From Gemmatimonadaceae bacterium (GTDB lineage Bacteria; Gemmatimonadota; Gemmatimonadetes; Gemmatimonadales; Gemmatimonadaceae): a stretch of 40,386 nt of DNA. Within the stretch, counting starts at the first letter, position 1, and every line of letters starts with the position of its first letter. The notes beneath the pieces were generated by a model. That model saw only the letters and a program-made list of their open reading frames with translations, searched no databases and was not told where the DNA came from. A program made the position numbers and the translations under genes. Below are positions 28,786 to 35,853 of the stretch, in pieces. The stretch spans positions 1-40,386 of the forward strand of contig JANWIK010000073.1 in NCBI GenBank assembly GCA_025449955.1, read 5' to 3'.

Positions 28786-30012
28786 GTGCGTGTAACCGCG
28801 GTCGGCGTCTCGCCGTCGCCCGACACCACCGGGTACGCGCGCCTCGAGGCACGCGTCGCGTACGACGACCCGGCGGTGCCGGGCGAATCGTATTGGATCG
28901 AGGTCCCCGACGCGTACGCGGATTCGCTCTCGCCTAACGGTAATCCCTGGTTGGCGTGCGTGATGCCGCTGGCGATGCAGCGCGGCGAGCCTTTGCACGT
29001 GGACGCGCCCGTGGACGCCGCGTTGCTCGACGGTATGTCCGACGTGGCGCGATTGTGGACCGCGTGGTTCCCGCCGATGCGGCCCGTGCCGATCACCGTC
29101 GCGTCGGTGGTTGGTCCGCCGCGCGCGCACGAGCCAACGGGCCGCTTCGGCGCGTTCTTCTCCGGCGGCGTCGACTCGTTCTTCACGCTGCTCCGGCGCG
29201 AGGGCGAGCGCGCACGCAATCCGTACGGCGTGATCGACGACTTGATGATCGTTCACGGGTTCGACGTGCCGCTCACGGATGGCGCGGCGTTCGGCCGCCT
29301 GCGCGCGAGCCTCGAGCGCGTGGCGGACGAAATGGGCAAGACGCTCATCGCCATCCGCACGAACGTTCGCCTAACGAAGTTCCGCGACCTCGAGTGGGCG
29401 CGCCTGGGACACGGCCCCGCGTTGGCGGCCGTCGCGCTGGCGCTCGAGCCCCGGTTCCGCGCCGTCGCGCTGGCATCGGCGCGCGAGTATCCGTACTCGA
29501 GCGCGGGATGGGGGTCGCACCCGGTGAGCGATCCGCTCTTCTCGACGCAGCGCTGTCGTTTGGTGCACGACGGCGGCACCTACAACCGCGTGGACAAAGT
29601 GTGCGCCATCGCCGAGTCGGATCTCGCGATGCGCCACCTGCACGTGTGCTGGCGCTCGCTCTCGGACGTGAATTGCGGGGCGTGCGAGAAGTGCTACCGC
29701 ACCCTGACGACGCTCGAGATCGTCGGAGCGCTCGAGCGCTGCACGACGTTCCCCACGCGAACGCTCGACCTGGACCGCGTGGCGCGCATGTACTGCTACA
29801 ATTGGGTGACGAAGGGGTTCAACCGGTCCAACCGTGCGTTAGCCGTGGGCCGCGGGCGGCCGGACATCGTGGCCGCGCTCGATGCGAGCTATCGACTCAC
29901 CAAGCGCCGCGACGTCTTCCTGACCGCAGCCCGCACGGTGGAGAAGATTCCGGTGGTCTGGCGGTTGGCCAAGCCGCTCCGCCGCGCCGCAATGCGCGGC
30001 ATCATCCACTGA
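28786..30012 (+). CDS. QueC-like PP-loop ATPase of unknown function with C-terminal zinc site
   Basis: 408 aa from GTG 28786. Residues 1-120 show no family I recognise. The ATP-binding PP-loop is FFSGGVDSFF (SGGVDS at 126-131). C288-x8-C297-x2-C300-x2-C303 (VC...NCGACEKC) has exactly the cysteine spacing of the zinc site of QueC, the enzyme that turns carboxy-deazaguanine into preQ0. Between them lie Gly/Ser-rich segments (ASAREYPYSSAGWGSHP). Length is almost twice that of QueC (about 220-230 aa), and no queD, queE, folE or queF is near, so it is a QueC-like adenylating or amidating enzyme rather than QueC itself. It ends convergent with, and 11 bp overlapping, the MFS gene. The partner substrate is unknown. 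Confidence 0.75.
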   Translation: MRVTAVGVSPSPDTTGYARLEARVAYDDPAVPGESYWIEVPDAYADSLSPNGNPWLACVMPLAMQRGEPLHVDAPVDAALLDGMSDVARLWTAWFPPMRPVPITVASVVGPPRAHEPTGRFGAFFSGGVDSFFTLLRREGERARNPYGVIDDLMIVHGFDVPLTDGAAFGRLRASLERVADEMGKTLIAIRTNVRLTKFRDLEWARLGHGPALAAVALALEPRFRAVALASAREYPYSSAGWGSHPVSDPLFSTQRCRLVHDGGTYNRVDKVCAIAESDLAMRHLHVCWRSLSDVNCGACEKCYRTLTTLEIVGALERCTTFPTRTLDLDRVARMYCYNWVTKGFNRSNRALAVGRGRPDIVAALDASYRLTKRRDVFLTAARTVEKIPVVWRLAKPLRRAAMRGIIH

Positions 30013-31222
30013 TTGGCGCGGCGCCCGTTCGACCGAACTCGATACCACGGCGTTCGTGACCGGCCGCCGCGGCCACCGCGCCTAACAGACAGACGAGCAG
30101 GGCCGTGAGCGCCATGGACTGCGCGTAGGTCGCGTGCGCCGCGAACGCGGCCTCGATGTAGGCGGCGCTGCTCGCCACCAGCACGCCGCACTGGTAGGCG
30201 AACCCGGGAAGGAATCCGCGCACCGAGTCCGGGGCGAGCTCGGTGATGTGCGCCGGGATCACGCCCCATGCGCCTTGCACCATGAACTGCATGAGGAAGG
30301 CGCCCACCCAGAGCAGGGCCGCCGACGGCGCGAAGGCCCACAGCGGAATCACGAACACCGCGATCACGAGCGCAATCACGATCGCGCGCCGCCTGCCGAT
30401 ACGGTCCGACCACATGCCGAATGCGACCCCGCCGATGATCGCGCCGATCATCGAAAAACCCGTGACTAACGCGCGCGCTCGCGGCGACATGTGCCAGTCG
30501 CGCTGGAGGAACGTCGGATACATGTCCTGCGTGCCGTGCGAGACGAAGTTCATCATCGACATCAGCGCCACGAGGTACGCGAACAACTTCCAGTTGGACA
30601 CGATGGCGCGGCCGAGTCCCGACCAGGTCTCGTGGCGGGTGCGCTGCCACACTTCGGATTCTTTCACGCGCACACGGACGAACAGCGCGAGCAGCGCCGG
30701 GAGTCCGCCGATGAAGAACATCGGACGCCATCCCCAGCGCGGGAACACGAAGAAGAAGCAGACGGCCGCGAGGAGGTAGCCGACGGCGTATCCCTCCTGC
30801 AGGAGGCCGGACAACACGCCGCGCAGCCGCGTGGGCGCCTTCTCCATGGCCAACGACGCGCCGACGCCCCATTCGCCGCCCATCCCGATGCCGAACAACG
30901 CGCGCAGAATCAGGAAGGTGGTGAAGTTAGGCGCGAGCCCGGTGAGCACTTCGACCACGGAGAAGAACACGAGGTCGATCATGAGCGGGATGCGGCGCCC
31001 GTACCGGTCGGCCATCAACCCGAAGATGAATGCGCCGACAGGACGGAAGGCCAACGTGAGCGTCAGCGACAACGCAATCGCTTTGTCGCTGCGACCGAAC
31101 TCGCCCGCGATCGCCGTGAGCGCGAACACGACGAGAAAGAAATCGAATGCGTCGAGGGTCCAACCGAGAAATGTCGCGAACACCGCGGCGCGATGATCGG
31201 AGTCGGCGGGGCGTGCGGTCAC
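30002..31222 (-). CDS. MFS transporter, carboxylate/sialate:H+ symporter-like (SHS/Jen1-NanT type)
   Basis: 406 aa from GTG 31222-31220, overlapping the previous gene's TGA (GTGA). The frame is open to 31804, but the extra 194 residues are Arg/Ala-rich and read through the zinc-ribbon gene, so they are rejected. Twelve hydrophobic helices are seen. Family features: GWTLDAFDFFLVVFALTAIA at TM1, the loop motif GLMADRYGRRIP (68-79), and LRALFGIGMGGEWGVGASLA in TM4, wording shared with lactate/pyruvate and sialic acid permeases. It probably takes up a small organic acid with protons. Coupled to the upstream zinc-ribbon gene. Its 3' end overlaps the QueC-like gene on the other strand. Confidence 0.85.
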   Translation of the reverse strand: MTARPADSDHRAAVFATFLGWTLDAFDFFLVVFALTAIAGEFGRSDKAIALSLTLTLAFRPVGAFIFGLMADRYGRRIPLMIDLVFFSVVEVLTGLAPNFTTFLILRALFGIGMGGEWGVGASLAMEKAPTRLRGVLSGLLQEGYAVGYLLAAVCFFFVFPRWGWRPMFFIGGLPALLALFVRVRVKESEVWQRTRHETWSGLGRAIVSNWKLFAYLVALMSMMNFVSHGTQDMYPTFLQRDWHMSPRARALVTGFSMIGAIIGGVAFGMWSDRIGRRRAIVIALVIAVFVIPLWAFAPSAALLWVGAFLMQFMVQGAWGVIPAHITELAPDSVRGFLPGFAYQCGVLVASSAAYIEAAFAAHATYAQSMALTALLVCLLGAVAAAAGHERRGIEFGRTGAAPISG

Positions 31223-32238
31223 GTGCCGGTGGGCTCCGGACGCCGGCGCAGCTCGCCGATCACATCGTCGACACGCGACGGTAGCAACAGGTTGTCGGCG
31301 ATGGCCGCGATTTCCTCCGCTTCGCGCCATTCGCGCTCGAGCGCGGTCAACTCGCCCTGCAACGCGCGCCGCTCGCGCTCCTCGTGCGCCGCCATCTCGA
31401 GCGCGAGACGCACCGACGTCGGGAGGCGCATCACCAGCGCGTGGTCCTGCTGGCGCACGGTGAGCGCGAACACGCCTAACGGAGTGACGGCGTCCTCGAG
31501 CACCTGCACCGCCTCGGCGATCTGCGCGCGCGTGCCGCCGAATCGATTGACTACCGGGAGCAGCATGGCCGCGGCCCGCTGCGCTTCCGCGCCCTCGAGC
31601 TCGACGGGCGGCACGTTCGATGGCGAGCTGGAGTAGCGTACGCACAACGCCCAATCGGTGGCCGATGTCCCGCCGCGCACCGCAAGCCGCTCGAGATCCG
31701 CGCGGCGCACGGGCACCACGACGCCGCCACCAATGGGAATGCGCGCGATGATCGCCTTGGGCGAGCCGTACACGATCGCGCGTCCCCACTGCGAGAGCAG
31801 CCACGCGAAGCCGCCCACACTCACGCCGACCGCGGGTCCGCCGACCAACGTGGCGCCAACCGTGGTCACACCGGCGCCCGCTTGTGCGATACGGTGACGA
31901 CGTCGGCGACCGAACTGATCACCGTAGCGCCACGCAGCGAGCTCGGGACGGAGCGGCTCGCCGATGCGCACCAGCGTCACGCCATCGGCAATGCGCGCGA
32001 GGCCGACGTTGTCAGTCGAGAAGCGCAATTTCGTGCCTCGGAACTTGCGCTCGCAAACCTCGATCGCTTCCCACCGCTCGTCGAGCGGCGACAAATTCCA
32101 GCGCTCGCATTGTGTGCACACCACCCACAACCGCCCGCGCGCAGGATCGAACGCGAGTCGTCTTCCCACCGGGAAGGGCTCGATCACCGCGTTGGCGCCC
32201 AGCGACGCGTGGCAGAAAATGCACGTCGAGAACATCAC
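31219..32238 (-). CDS. Hypothetical zinc-ribbon protein with hydrophobic core and C-terminal coiled coil
   Basis: 339 aa from GTG 32238 or ATG 32235. The N-terminus has two CxxC knuckles (C6-x2-C9 and C41-x2-C44, CIFCHA and CTQCER), a zinc ribbon or treble-clef pattern. Around residues 125-160 is a Gly/Ala/Val-rich hydrophobic stretch (GAGVTTVGATLVGGPAVGVS) that may insert in or lie on the membrane. The C-terminal 60 residues are charged and helical (HEERERRALQGELTALEREW). No family recognised. It is translationally coupled to the MFS transporter (GTGA at 31219-31222), so it may serve assembly or control of that transporter, though the link is only positional. Confidence 0.7.
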   Translation of the reverse strand: MMFSTCIFCHASLGANAVIEPFPVGRRLAFDPARGRLWVVCTQCERWNLSPLDERWEAIEVCERKFRGTKLRFSTDNVGLARIADGVTLVRIGEPLRPELAAWRYGDQFGRRRRHRIAQAGAGVTTVGATLVGGPAVGVSVGGFAWLLSQWGRAIVYGSPKAIIARIPIGGGVVVPVRRADLERLAVRGGTSATDWALCVRYSSSPSNVPPVELEGAEAQRAAAMLLPVVNRFGGTRAQIAEAVQVLEDAVTPLGVFALTVRQQDHALVMRLPTSVRLALEMAAHEERERRALQGELTALEREWREAEEIAAIADNLLLPSRVDDVIGELRRRPEPTGT

Positions 32239-32472
32239 ACCAATATGTGCGGTTCGACCACGCCTGGCGAGCGAGCGGACCGCCCGGGCGCACTAACAGT
32301 TCCCAGACGGGTCTCGAATAAAACGCTGACGGAATGGGGCGGCGGCCGGCGGCAGCCCTGTGGGGCGCTGGTCCGGCGGGCGTTGCGTTAGGCGGAAGTG
32401 TGGCAGCCGGTGAAGCATGGCGTGGGAACCCGGCCGGTCGCGGTCACGCGCCGGGCTCCTGCGCCCGATTGA
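32239..32472. other. 234-bp intergenic region
   Basis: No credible gene. It should hold the minus-strand promoter of the zinc-ribbon/MFS pair near its left end and the 3' region of the small exported protein at its right end. One GTTAGGC (32388) lies in it, outside any gene. Confidence 0.5.
32427..32457 (-). terminator. Possible terminator of the small exported protein gene
   Basis: On the minus strand AGCCCGGC and GCCGGGTT can pair (8 bp with one G-U) around a 15-nt loop, 16 nt after the stop codon. No T-run follows, so strength is uncertain. Confidence 0.3.
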
Positions 32473-32724
32473 CTACTTGTCGTACTGCAAACAGATCTTG
32501 AGCTGCTCGATCGCGGCGTCGGTTGCCTCCATCGCCTTCACGCGATGCCCGCCGAAATCGTGCGCGGCGTGCTGGAGGTCGAAGCGCGCCTTCACCAGCG
32601 CATCCACTGCCGCGTTGATCGCCGGATGCCTCTCGGCGGCCGAAGCGCTGCCGGCGTAGAAGGACAGCGAAGCAATGCCGGCCACGGCCAGCGTTCCGAG
32701 CGCGAGTCTGAGCTTGTTCGTCAT
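32473..32724 (-). CDS. Small exported protein of unknown function
   Basis: 83 aa. Residues 1-30 form a clean signal peptide (MTNKLRLALGTLAVAGIASL, likely cleavage after ASA). The mature part is about 54 residues, helical, with HPAINAAVDALVKARFDLQH and a His-rich patch (QHAAHDFGGHR), and ends CLQYDK. AGAGG lies 7 nt before the ATG. The His and acidic residues could bind metal, and helix pairs of this type occur in small periplasmic stress or metal proteins, but no family is recognised. Confidence 0.75.
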   Translation of the reverse strand: MTNKLRLALGTLAVAGIASLSFYAGSASAAERHPAINAAVDALVKARFDLQHAAHDFGGHRVKAMEATDAAIEQLKICLQYDK

Positions 32725-32811
32725 GAAGGTCCTCTCGGGCCGTTTGGGTTACCCGATGGACGAGTCAAACGAGCTCGACGTTCGTGAAGAAAGCTTAACG
32801 ACGGCGCCTTC

Positions 32812-33999
32812 TCAATGATGCGCGTTCACGAACGGCAGCAGCTTGGCGATGCCCCGATTGTTGCCCGCATAGTTGAGAAGTCCCAACTGCACGCCATGCA
32901 ATTCGTGCGCGAAATTGAAGATGCCCAACGTGAGTCCGTGCTGCGTGCCTTTCACTTGATTGAACGCGCTCGCCGAGAATCCGGTGAACGAGCCGTCGCG
33001 CGGAATGTGGACGAAAGCCGGTGCGAGCAACACGCCCTTCACGTCTTCGCCGCCCGTCGTGAGACTCACAACGAGTCCGCGCACGCGTGGAGCCCCGACG
33101 CCCACGCCGGCGATCGTGATTCCTTCCACCAATGAGCCGGCGCCGACGCCGATGCCGGCCACCGTGAGGCCGCGGACTCGATTGCCCGCACCCACGCCGA
33201 GTCCGCCGAACGTGATGCCCTCCACGTCGTCTCCCGCGCCGACGCCAATGCCCGCCAACGTCAGGCCGCGAACGCTGGTGCCCGCGCCCACTCCGATCCC
33301 CGCCACCGATATGCCCTCGAGACTCTCTCCCGCACCGACGCCGAGTCCGGCCACGCTCAAGCCTCGAACGCGATTGCCCGCGCCCGACCCGAGTCCGGCG
33401 ATGCTCACGCCCGTCATACTCTCACCGGCGCCGACGCCAAGGCCGCCGATGAGGATACCGCGCACGTTCCGTCCAGCGCCCACGCCGAGTCCACCGATGG
33501 CGATGCCCACCATGTCGCCACCGGATCCGGCGCCCAAGCCGGCGATCATGATCCCGCGAATCGACTTGCCCGCGCCCACGCCGAGGCCCATCGCGAGGCC
33601 GCTCAGGTTGTCATCTGCGCCAAGCCCCAGTCCCACGCCAAGTCCGTCGATTTCACGCGCCTGTGTAACCGGCACGCCCAACGCAATGCCCTGCACCAAT
33701 CCGTCAGCGTGCGGATAGGTGGTCCACACCGTGGCGTTCAATCCATGCACGACGTAGCGGCCGCTGTCGCGATAGTTGAGGCGAATGCCGTCCACGTGCC
33801 GCGCGTTGCCGATGGCGATCCCGACATCGTGCACGGTGAGATGCAATGCTCCGTAGGTCGCGGTGTCGGGCGCCGCGCGGGTGGTGTCAGTGGGAGAGCT
33901 CGACTGGGCCGACAGGCCCGTGAGCGGAGCGGCGAGCGCGACCACGAACGCGGTCGCACGCGTGAGGCGACGGCGCGTCGAGCGTATGGCAAATCGCAT
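32812..33999 (-). CDS. Exported surface protein with ten perfect-length 16-residue repeats (LA_2272-like)
   Basis: 395 aa from ATG 33999-33997; a GTG start at 34041 would only add 14 residues before the signal peptide. Signal: about residues 1-31 (TAFVVALAAPLTGLSAQ). Residues 138-297 are ten tandem 16-residue units of the form GLGVGAGxxVxGIxIA, flanked by partial units on both sides. The tail is different (FTGFSASAFNQVKG, HGVQLGLLNYAGNNRG, IAKLLPFVN) and recalls the 'LA_2272' surface-repeat proteins first named in Leptospira. A beta-solenoid is likely, one turn or half-turn per unit, with alternating small and aliphatic residues. Cell-surface location is inferred. It lies 90 bp downstream of the degenerate receiver gene and may be co-transcribed. 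Confidence 0.8.
   Translation of the reverse strand: MRFAIRSTRRRLTRATAFVVALAAPLTGLSAQSSSPTDTTRAAPDTATYGALHLTVHDVGIAIGNARHVDGIRLNYRDSGRYVVHGLNATVWTTYPHADGLVQGIALGVPVTQAREIDGLGVGLGLGADDNLSGLAMGLGVGAGKSIRGIMIAGLGAGSGGDMVGIAIGGLGVGAGRNVRGILIGGLGVGAGESMTGVSIAGLGSGAGNRVRGLSVAGLGVGAGESLEGISVAGIGVGAGTSVRGLTLAGIGVGAGDDVEGITFGGLGVGAGNRVRGLTVAGIGVGAGSLVEGITIAGVGVGAPRVRGLVVSLTTGGEDVKGVLLAPAFVHIPRDGSFTGFSASAFNQVKGTQHGLTLGIFNFAHELHGVQLGLLNYAGNNRGIAKLLPFVNAHH
33109..33588 (-). repeat. 10 x 48-bp in-frame tandem repeat
   Basis: Ten units of exactly 48 bp, encoding residues 138-297 of the surface repeat protein. Units differ by scattered substitutions, many at third positions, but never in length, so the repeat is old and kept in register rather than freshly amplified. 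Consensus protein unit: GLGVGAG-x2-V-x-GI-x-IA. Confidence 0.9.
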
Positions 34000-34089
34000 G
34001 GGAGGGCAATGAGTCGAAGTCGCCCTGACGTACGGTGGCACACCTGCGGAGTTTCACGCGTGGCCGCGTGTGCTTCGACGTGCGCCCGG

Positions 34090-34500
34090 CTAGAGCAAGA
34101 GCGCCGTGCGGAGCACCAAGTCGAAATCGCGGTAGGTGATGGGAAGCGGGAAATACAGCGAGCCCGTGCGCAGCGCGCGATCGCGTGCTTCGGCGTTGCG
34201 GTGCAATGCCGCGCACAGCAACAAGCGCGCGCCCACCGCGCCCAACAGCTCCGGCAAGCGCGACGACGTCGCGCACGGATGATCGAAGTCGACGATCGCA
34301 ACACGCGGACGCGTGCGCGCGATGGCTTGATCCATCGGCTCGTCGTCCCGCGCGTGGACGGGCGCGAGACCGGAGCGAATCACGAAGTCATCGAGGAGCG
34401 AAGCCGTATCGACGTGGCCGGCCAGAATCAGTGCACGAACCGCGGGCAACGGCGGCGGCACTAGCGACAGCGGTCGGTTCTCCGATTGTGTGAGCTGCAC
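34090..34500 (-). CDS. Degenerate receiver-like (REC fold) protein
   Basis: 136 aa from GTG 34500-34498. After a 20-residue lead, the sequence follows a CheY-type pattern: strand 1 VRALILAG without the usual acidic pair, helix, strand 3 VAIVDFDHP with a candidate phospho-aspartate (D71 or D73), then strand 5 SLYFPLPIT, where the conserved Lys of the KP motif is absent. Without the acidic pair and Lys, normal phosphorylation is doubtful, so it may be a pseudo-receiver. No output domain. It precedes the repeat protein by 90 bp on the same strand. Confidence 0.55.
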   Translation of the reverse strand: MQLTQSENRPLSLVPPPLPAVRALILAGHVDTASLLDDFVIRSGLAPVHARDDEPMDQAIARTRPRVAIVDFDHPCATSSRLPELLGAVGARLLLCAALHRNAEARDRALRTGSLYFPLPITYRDFDLVLRTALLL

Positions 34501-34779
34501 GATGCGGCCTCGACGGATTTGCGATCAACAACGTTCTCGCGGTCGACACGCGCGAGCTCAATCATGGAAGATTTACAGAGACACCGCGTAACAGCCCGCG
34601 CGGGGCGTGTCGCTCGCGTGCGTCGATGCGTGACACGCGTTGCCGCACGCGCGCTTCGCGTACTGCAACGCGGTGTTGCACGCGGTGTCGGGATGTGAGA
34701 TGAGTGAGTCGCCGCGATGCGTTGCTGCGCGCGGCACACGCGCGCGCCGAATTTTCAGCGGCGCGCGCGGGGCGTTACA
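34501..34779. other. 279-bp intergenic region, rich in short inverted repeats
   Basis: No credible gene; short Arg-rich frames exist on both strands but lack ribosome sites. TGCAAC-N5-GTTGCA (34664-34680) is a perfect inverted repeat of operator size, and CGTGTC / GACACG repeats lie nearby. The AT-rich piece at about 34560-34580 is the likeliest place for the minus-strand promoter of the receiver-like gene. Confidence 0.4.
34739..34769 (-). terminator. Strong stem-loop after the SDR gene
   Basis: Perfect 11-bp GC stem (CGCGCGCGCCG / CGGCGCGCGCG) with an A/T-rich 9-nt loop, 10 nt beyond the SDR stop codon on the minus strand. The stem is strong enough to stop polymerase, though no T-run follows. 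Confidence 0.5.
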
Positions 34780-35757
34780 TCACGCGGCGAGGAGCTTCGC
34801 GCTTCCGCGATAGCTGCCGATGATCGCGGGCAAGTATCGCGACATCGGCGTGTACTCGAGTCCGAGCGCAGCGCACGCGTGCGAGCCATCCACGCGGAAG
34901 CCGGACGTTGCGAAGCGTGCTTCATCGAGCGGCATGCGAGGACGGCCGCCGAACAGCGATGCCGCAGCGGTCGAGAACGTCGCTGTCGTCGTGGCGAGCC
35001 AGTTGGGCGTGATGCCCGGCGCTGCCTTCCCGGCGACTTTCGTCACGCGCGTCATGAACTCGCGTGTCGACATCGTCTCGCCGTTCAGAATGTATCGCGA
35101 GCCGCTGTGTCCCTTCTCGGCAGCGAGCGCGATGCCGGTGGCGGCGTCACGCGCCCAGATCCAACCCATCGGCGCGTCACCGGTGCGGCGACGTTTGCCG
35201 GTCACGAAATCGGCGACCATTCGGCCCAACCAGCCGGAGTCACCGGACGAGACGATGAGACTCGGATTGACGACGATGACGTCGACGCCTTTGGCGCGAT
35301 AGCGCAGCACCGCGTGCTCCGCGGTGAGCTTGGAGCGCTCGTACGCGGTGTGTGTGTAGCCGCGATGCACGGTGCGTTCGGTGCCCCAGAATCCGGGCGC
35401 CTCACCGATCGTTAGCGACGACGAGACGTACACGACGCGCGGGACGCGCGCTTCGAGCGCAGCCGCGAGCGTGTTCTCGGCGCCGTACACGTTCACGGCA
35501 TGGAAGGTCGAGGCCTGCGGCGCCCAGAAGTCGAAGAACTGCGCGACGTGGACGACGAGGTCGCATCCCTGCATCGCGTCGGCGAGCAGCCGCGCGCGCA
35601 TCAGATCGCTCATCACGGGCTCGGCGCCCAACTTCCGCAGCACACCGATGCCGCTGCGGCGACGAACCTGTCCGACCACGGCGTCTCCGCGTTCACGGAA
35701 CACCTCGGTGAGCGCGCGTCCGAGCGGTCCGGCCGCTCCAGTCAAAAATACTCGCAT
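34780..35757 (-). CDS. NAD(P)-dependent epimerase/dehydratase (extended SDR)
   Basis: 325 aa from ATG 35757-35755, preceded by AGGAGAGG 8 nt away; the longer frame to 35916 lacks a ribosome site and overlaps the divergent gene. The Rossmann glycine motif is TGAAGPLG (6-13), followed by VVHVAQFF. Catalytic residues are S112-S114 (VYVSSSL), Y139 and K143 (AYERSK). The C-terminal part has GMVADFVTGK-like and GWIWARDAATGIALA wording typical of dihydroflavonol-4-reductase / hopanoid-associated sugar-epimerase type extended SDRs. It probably reduces a ketone or alters a nucleotide sugar or lipid-linked sugar; substrate unknown. Confidence 0.88.
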   Translation of the reverse strand: MRVFLTGAAGPLGRALTEVFRERGDAVVGQVRRRSGIGVLRKLGAEPVMSDLMRARLLADAMQGCDLVVHVAQFFDFWAPQASTFHAVNVYGAENTLAAALEARVPRVVYVSSSLTIGEAPGFWGTERTVHRGYTHTAYERSKLTAEHAVLRYRAKGVDVIVVNPSLIVSSGDSGWLGRMVADFVTGKRRRTGDAPMGWIWARDAATGIALAAEKGHSGSRYILNGETMSTREFMTRVTKVAGKAAPGITPNWLATTTATFSTAAASLFGGRPRMPLDEARFATSGFRVDGSHACAALGLEYTPMSRYLPAIIGSYRGSAKLLAA

Positions 35758-35776
35758 TGGCCCGCCTCTCCTGTCA

Positions 35777-35816
35777 TGTCCGACCGATGAACCCTCGTTA
35801 GTTGACGATTCGGACA
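35777..35816. promoter_or_regulatory. Inverted repeat in the divergent SDR/M14 promoter region
   Basis: TGTCCGA (35777-35783) and TCGGACA (35810-35816) are exact inverted 7-mers 26 bp apart, between the divergently transcribed SDR and M14 peptidase genes. The half-site TGTCC also forms the palindrome at 4807-4816. They may be operator halves for a shared regulator. Confidence 0.25.
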
Positions 35817-35853
35817 CCCTGGGGGAACGGCGCCGACGGGGCGGAAGGGGTTG

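Noticed and set aside
28786-30012. Naming the PP-loop gene queC
   Set aside because: Nearly twice the length of QueC, extra N-terminal region, and no other queuosine or preQ0 genes nearby.
30002-31804. 600-codon open frame including the MFS gene
   Set aside because: The first 194 codons are Arg/Ala-rich and lie antiphase inside the zinc-ribbon gene; the GTG at 31222 with GTGA coupling gives the family's normal N-terminus.
33109-33588. CRISPR array (regular 48-bp period)
   Set aside because: Units are contiguous with no spacers and are in frame within a coding gene; it is a protein repeat.
34564-34698. Small Arg-rich frame of 44 codons starting at ATG 34564
   Set aside because: No ribosome site, composition follows local GC-rich inverted repeats, and the other strand has similar frames; probably chance.
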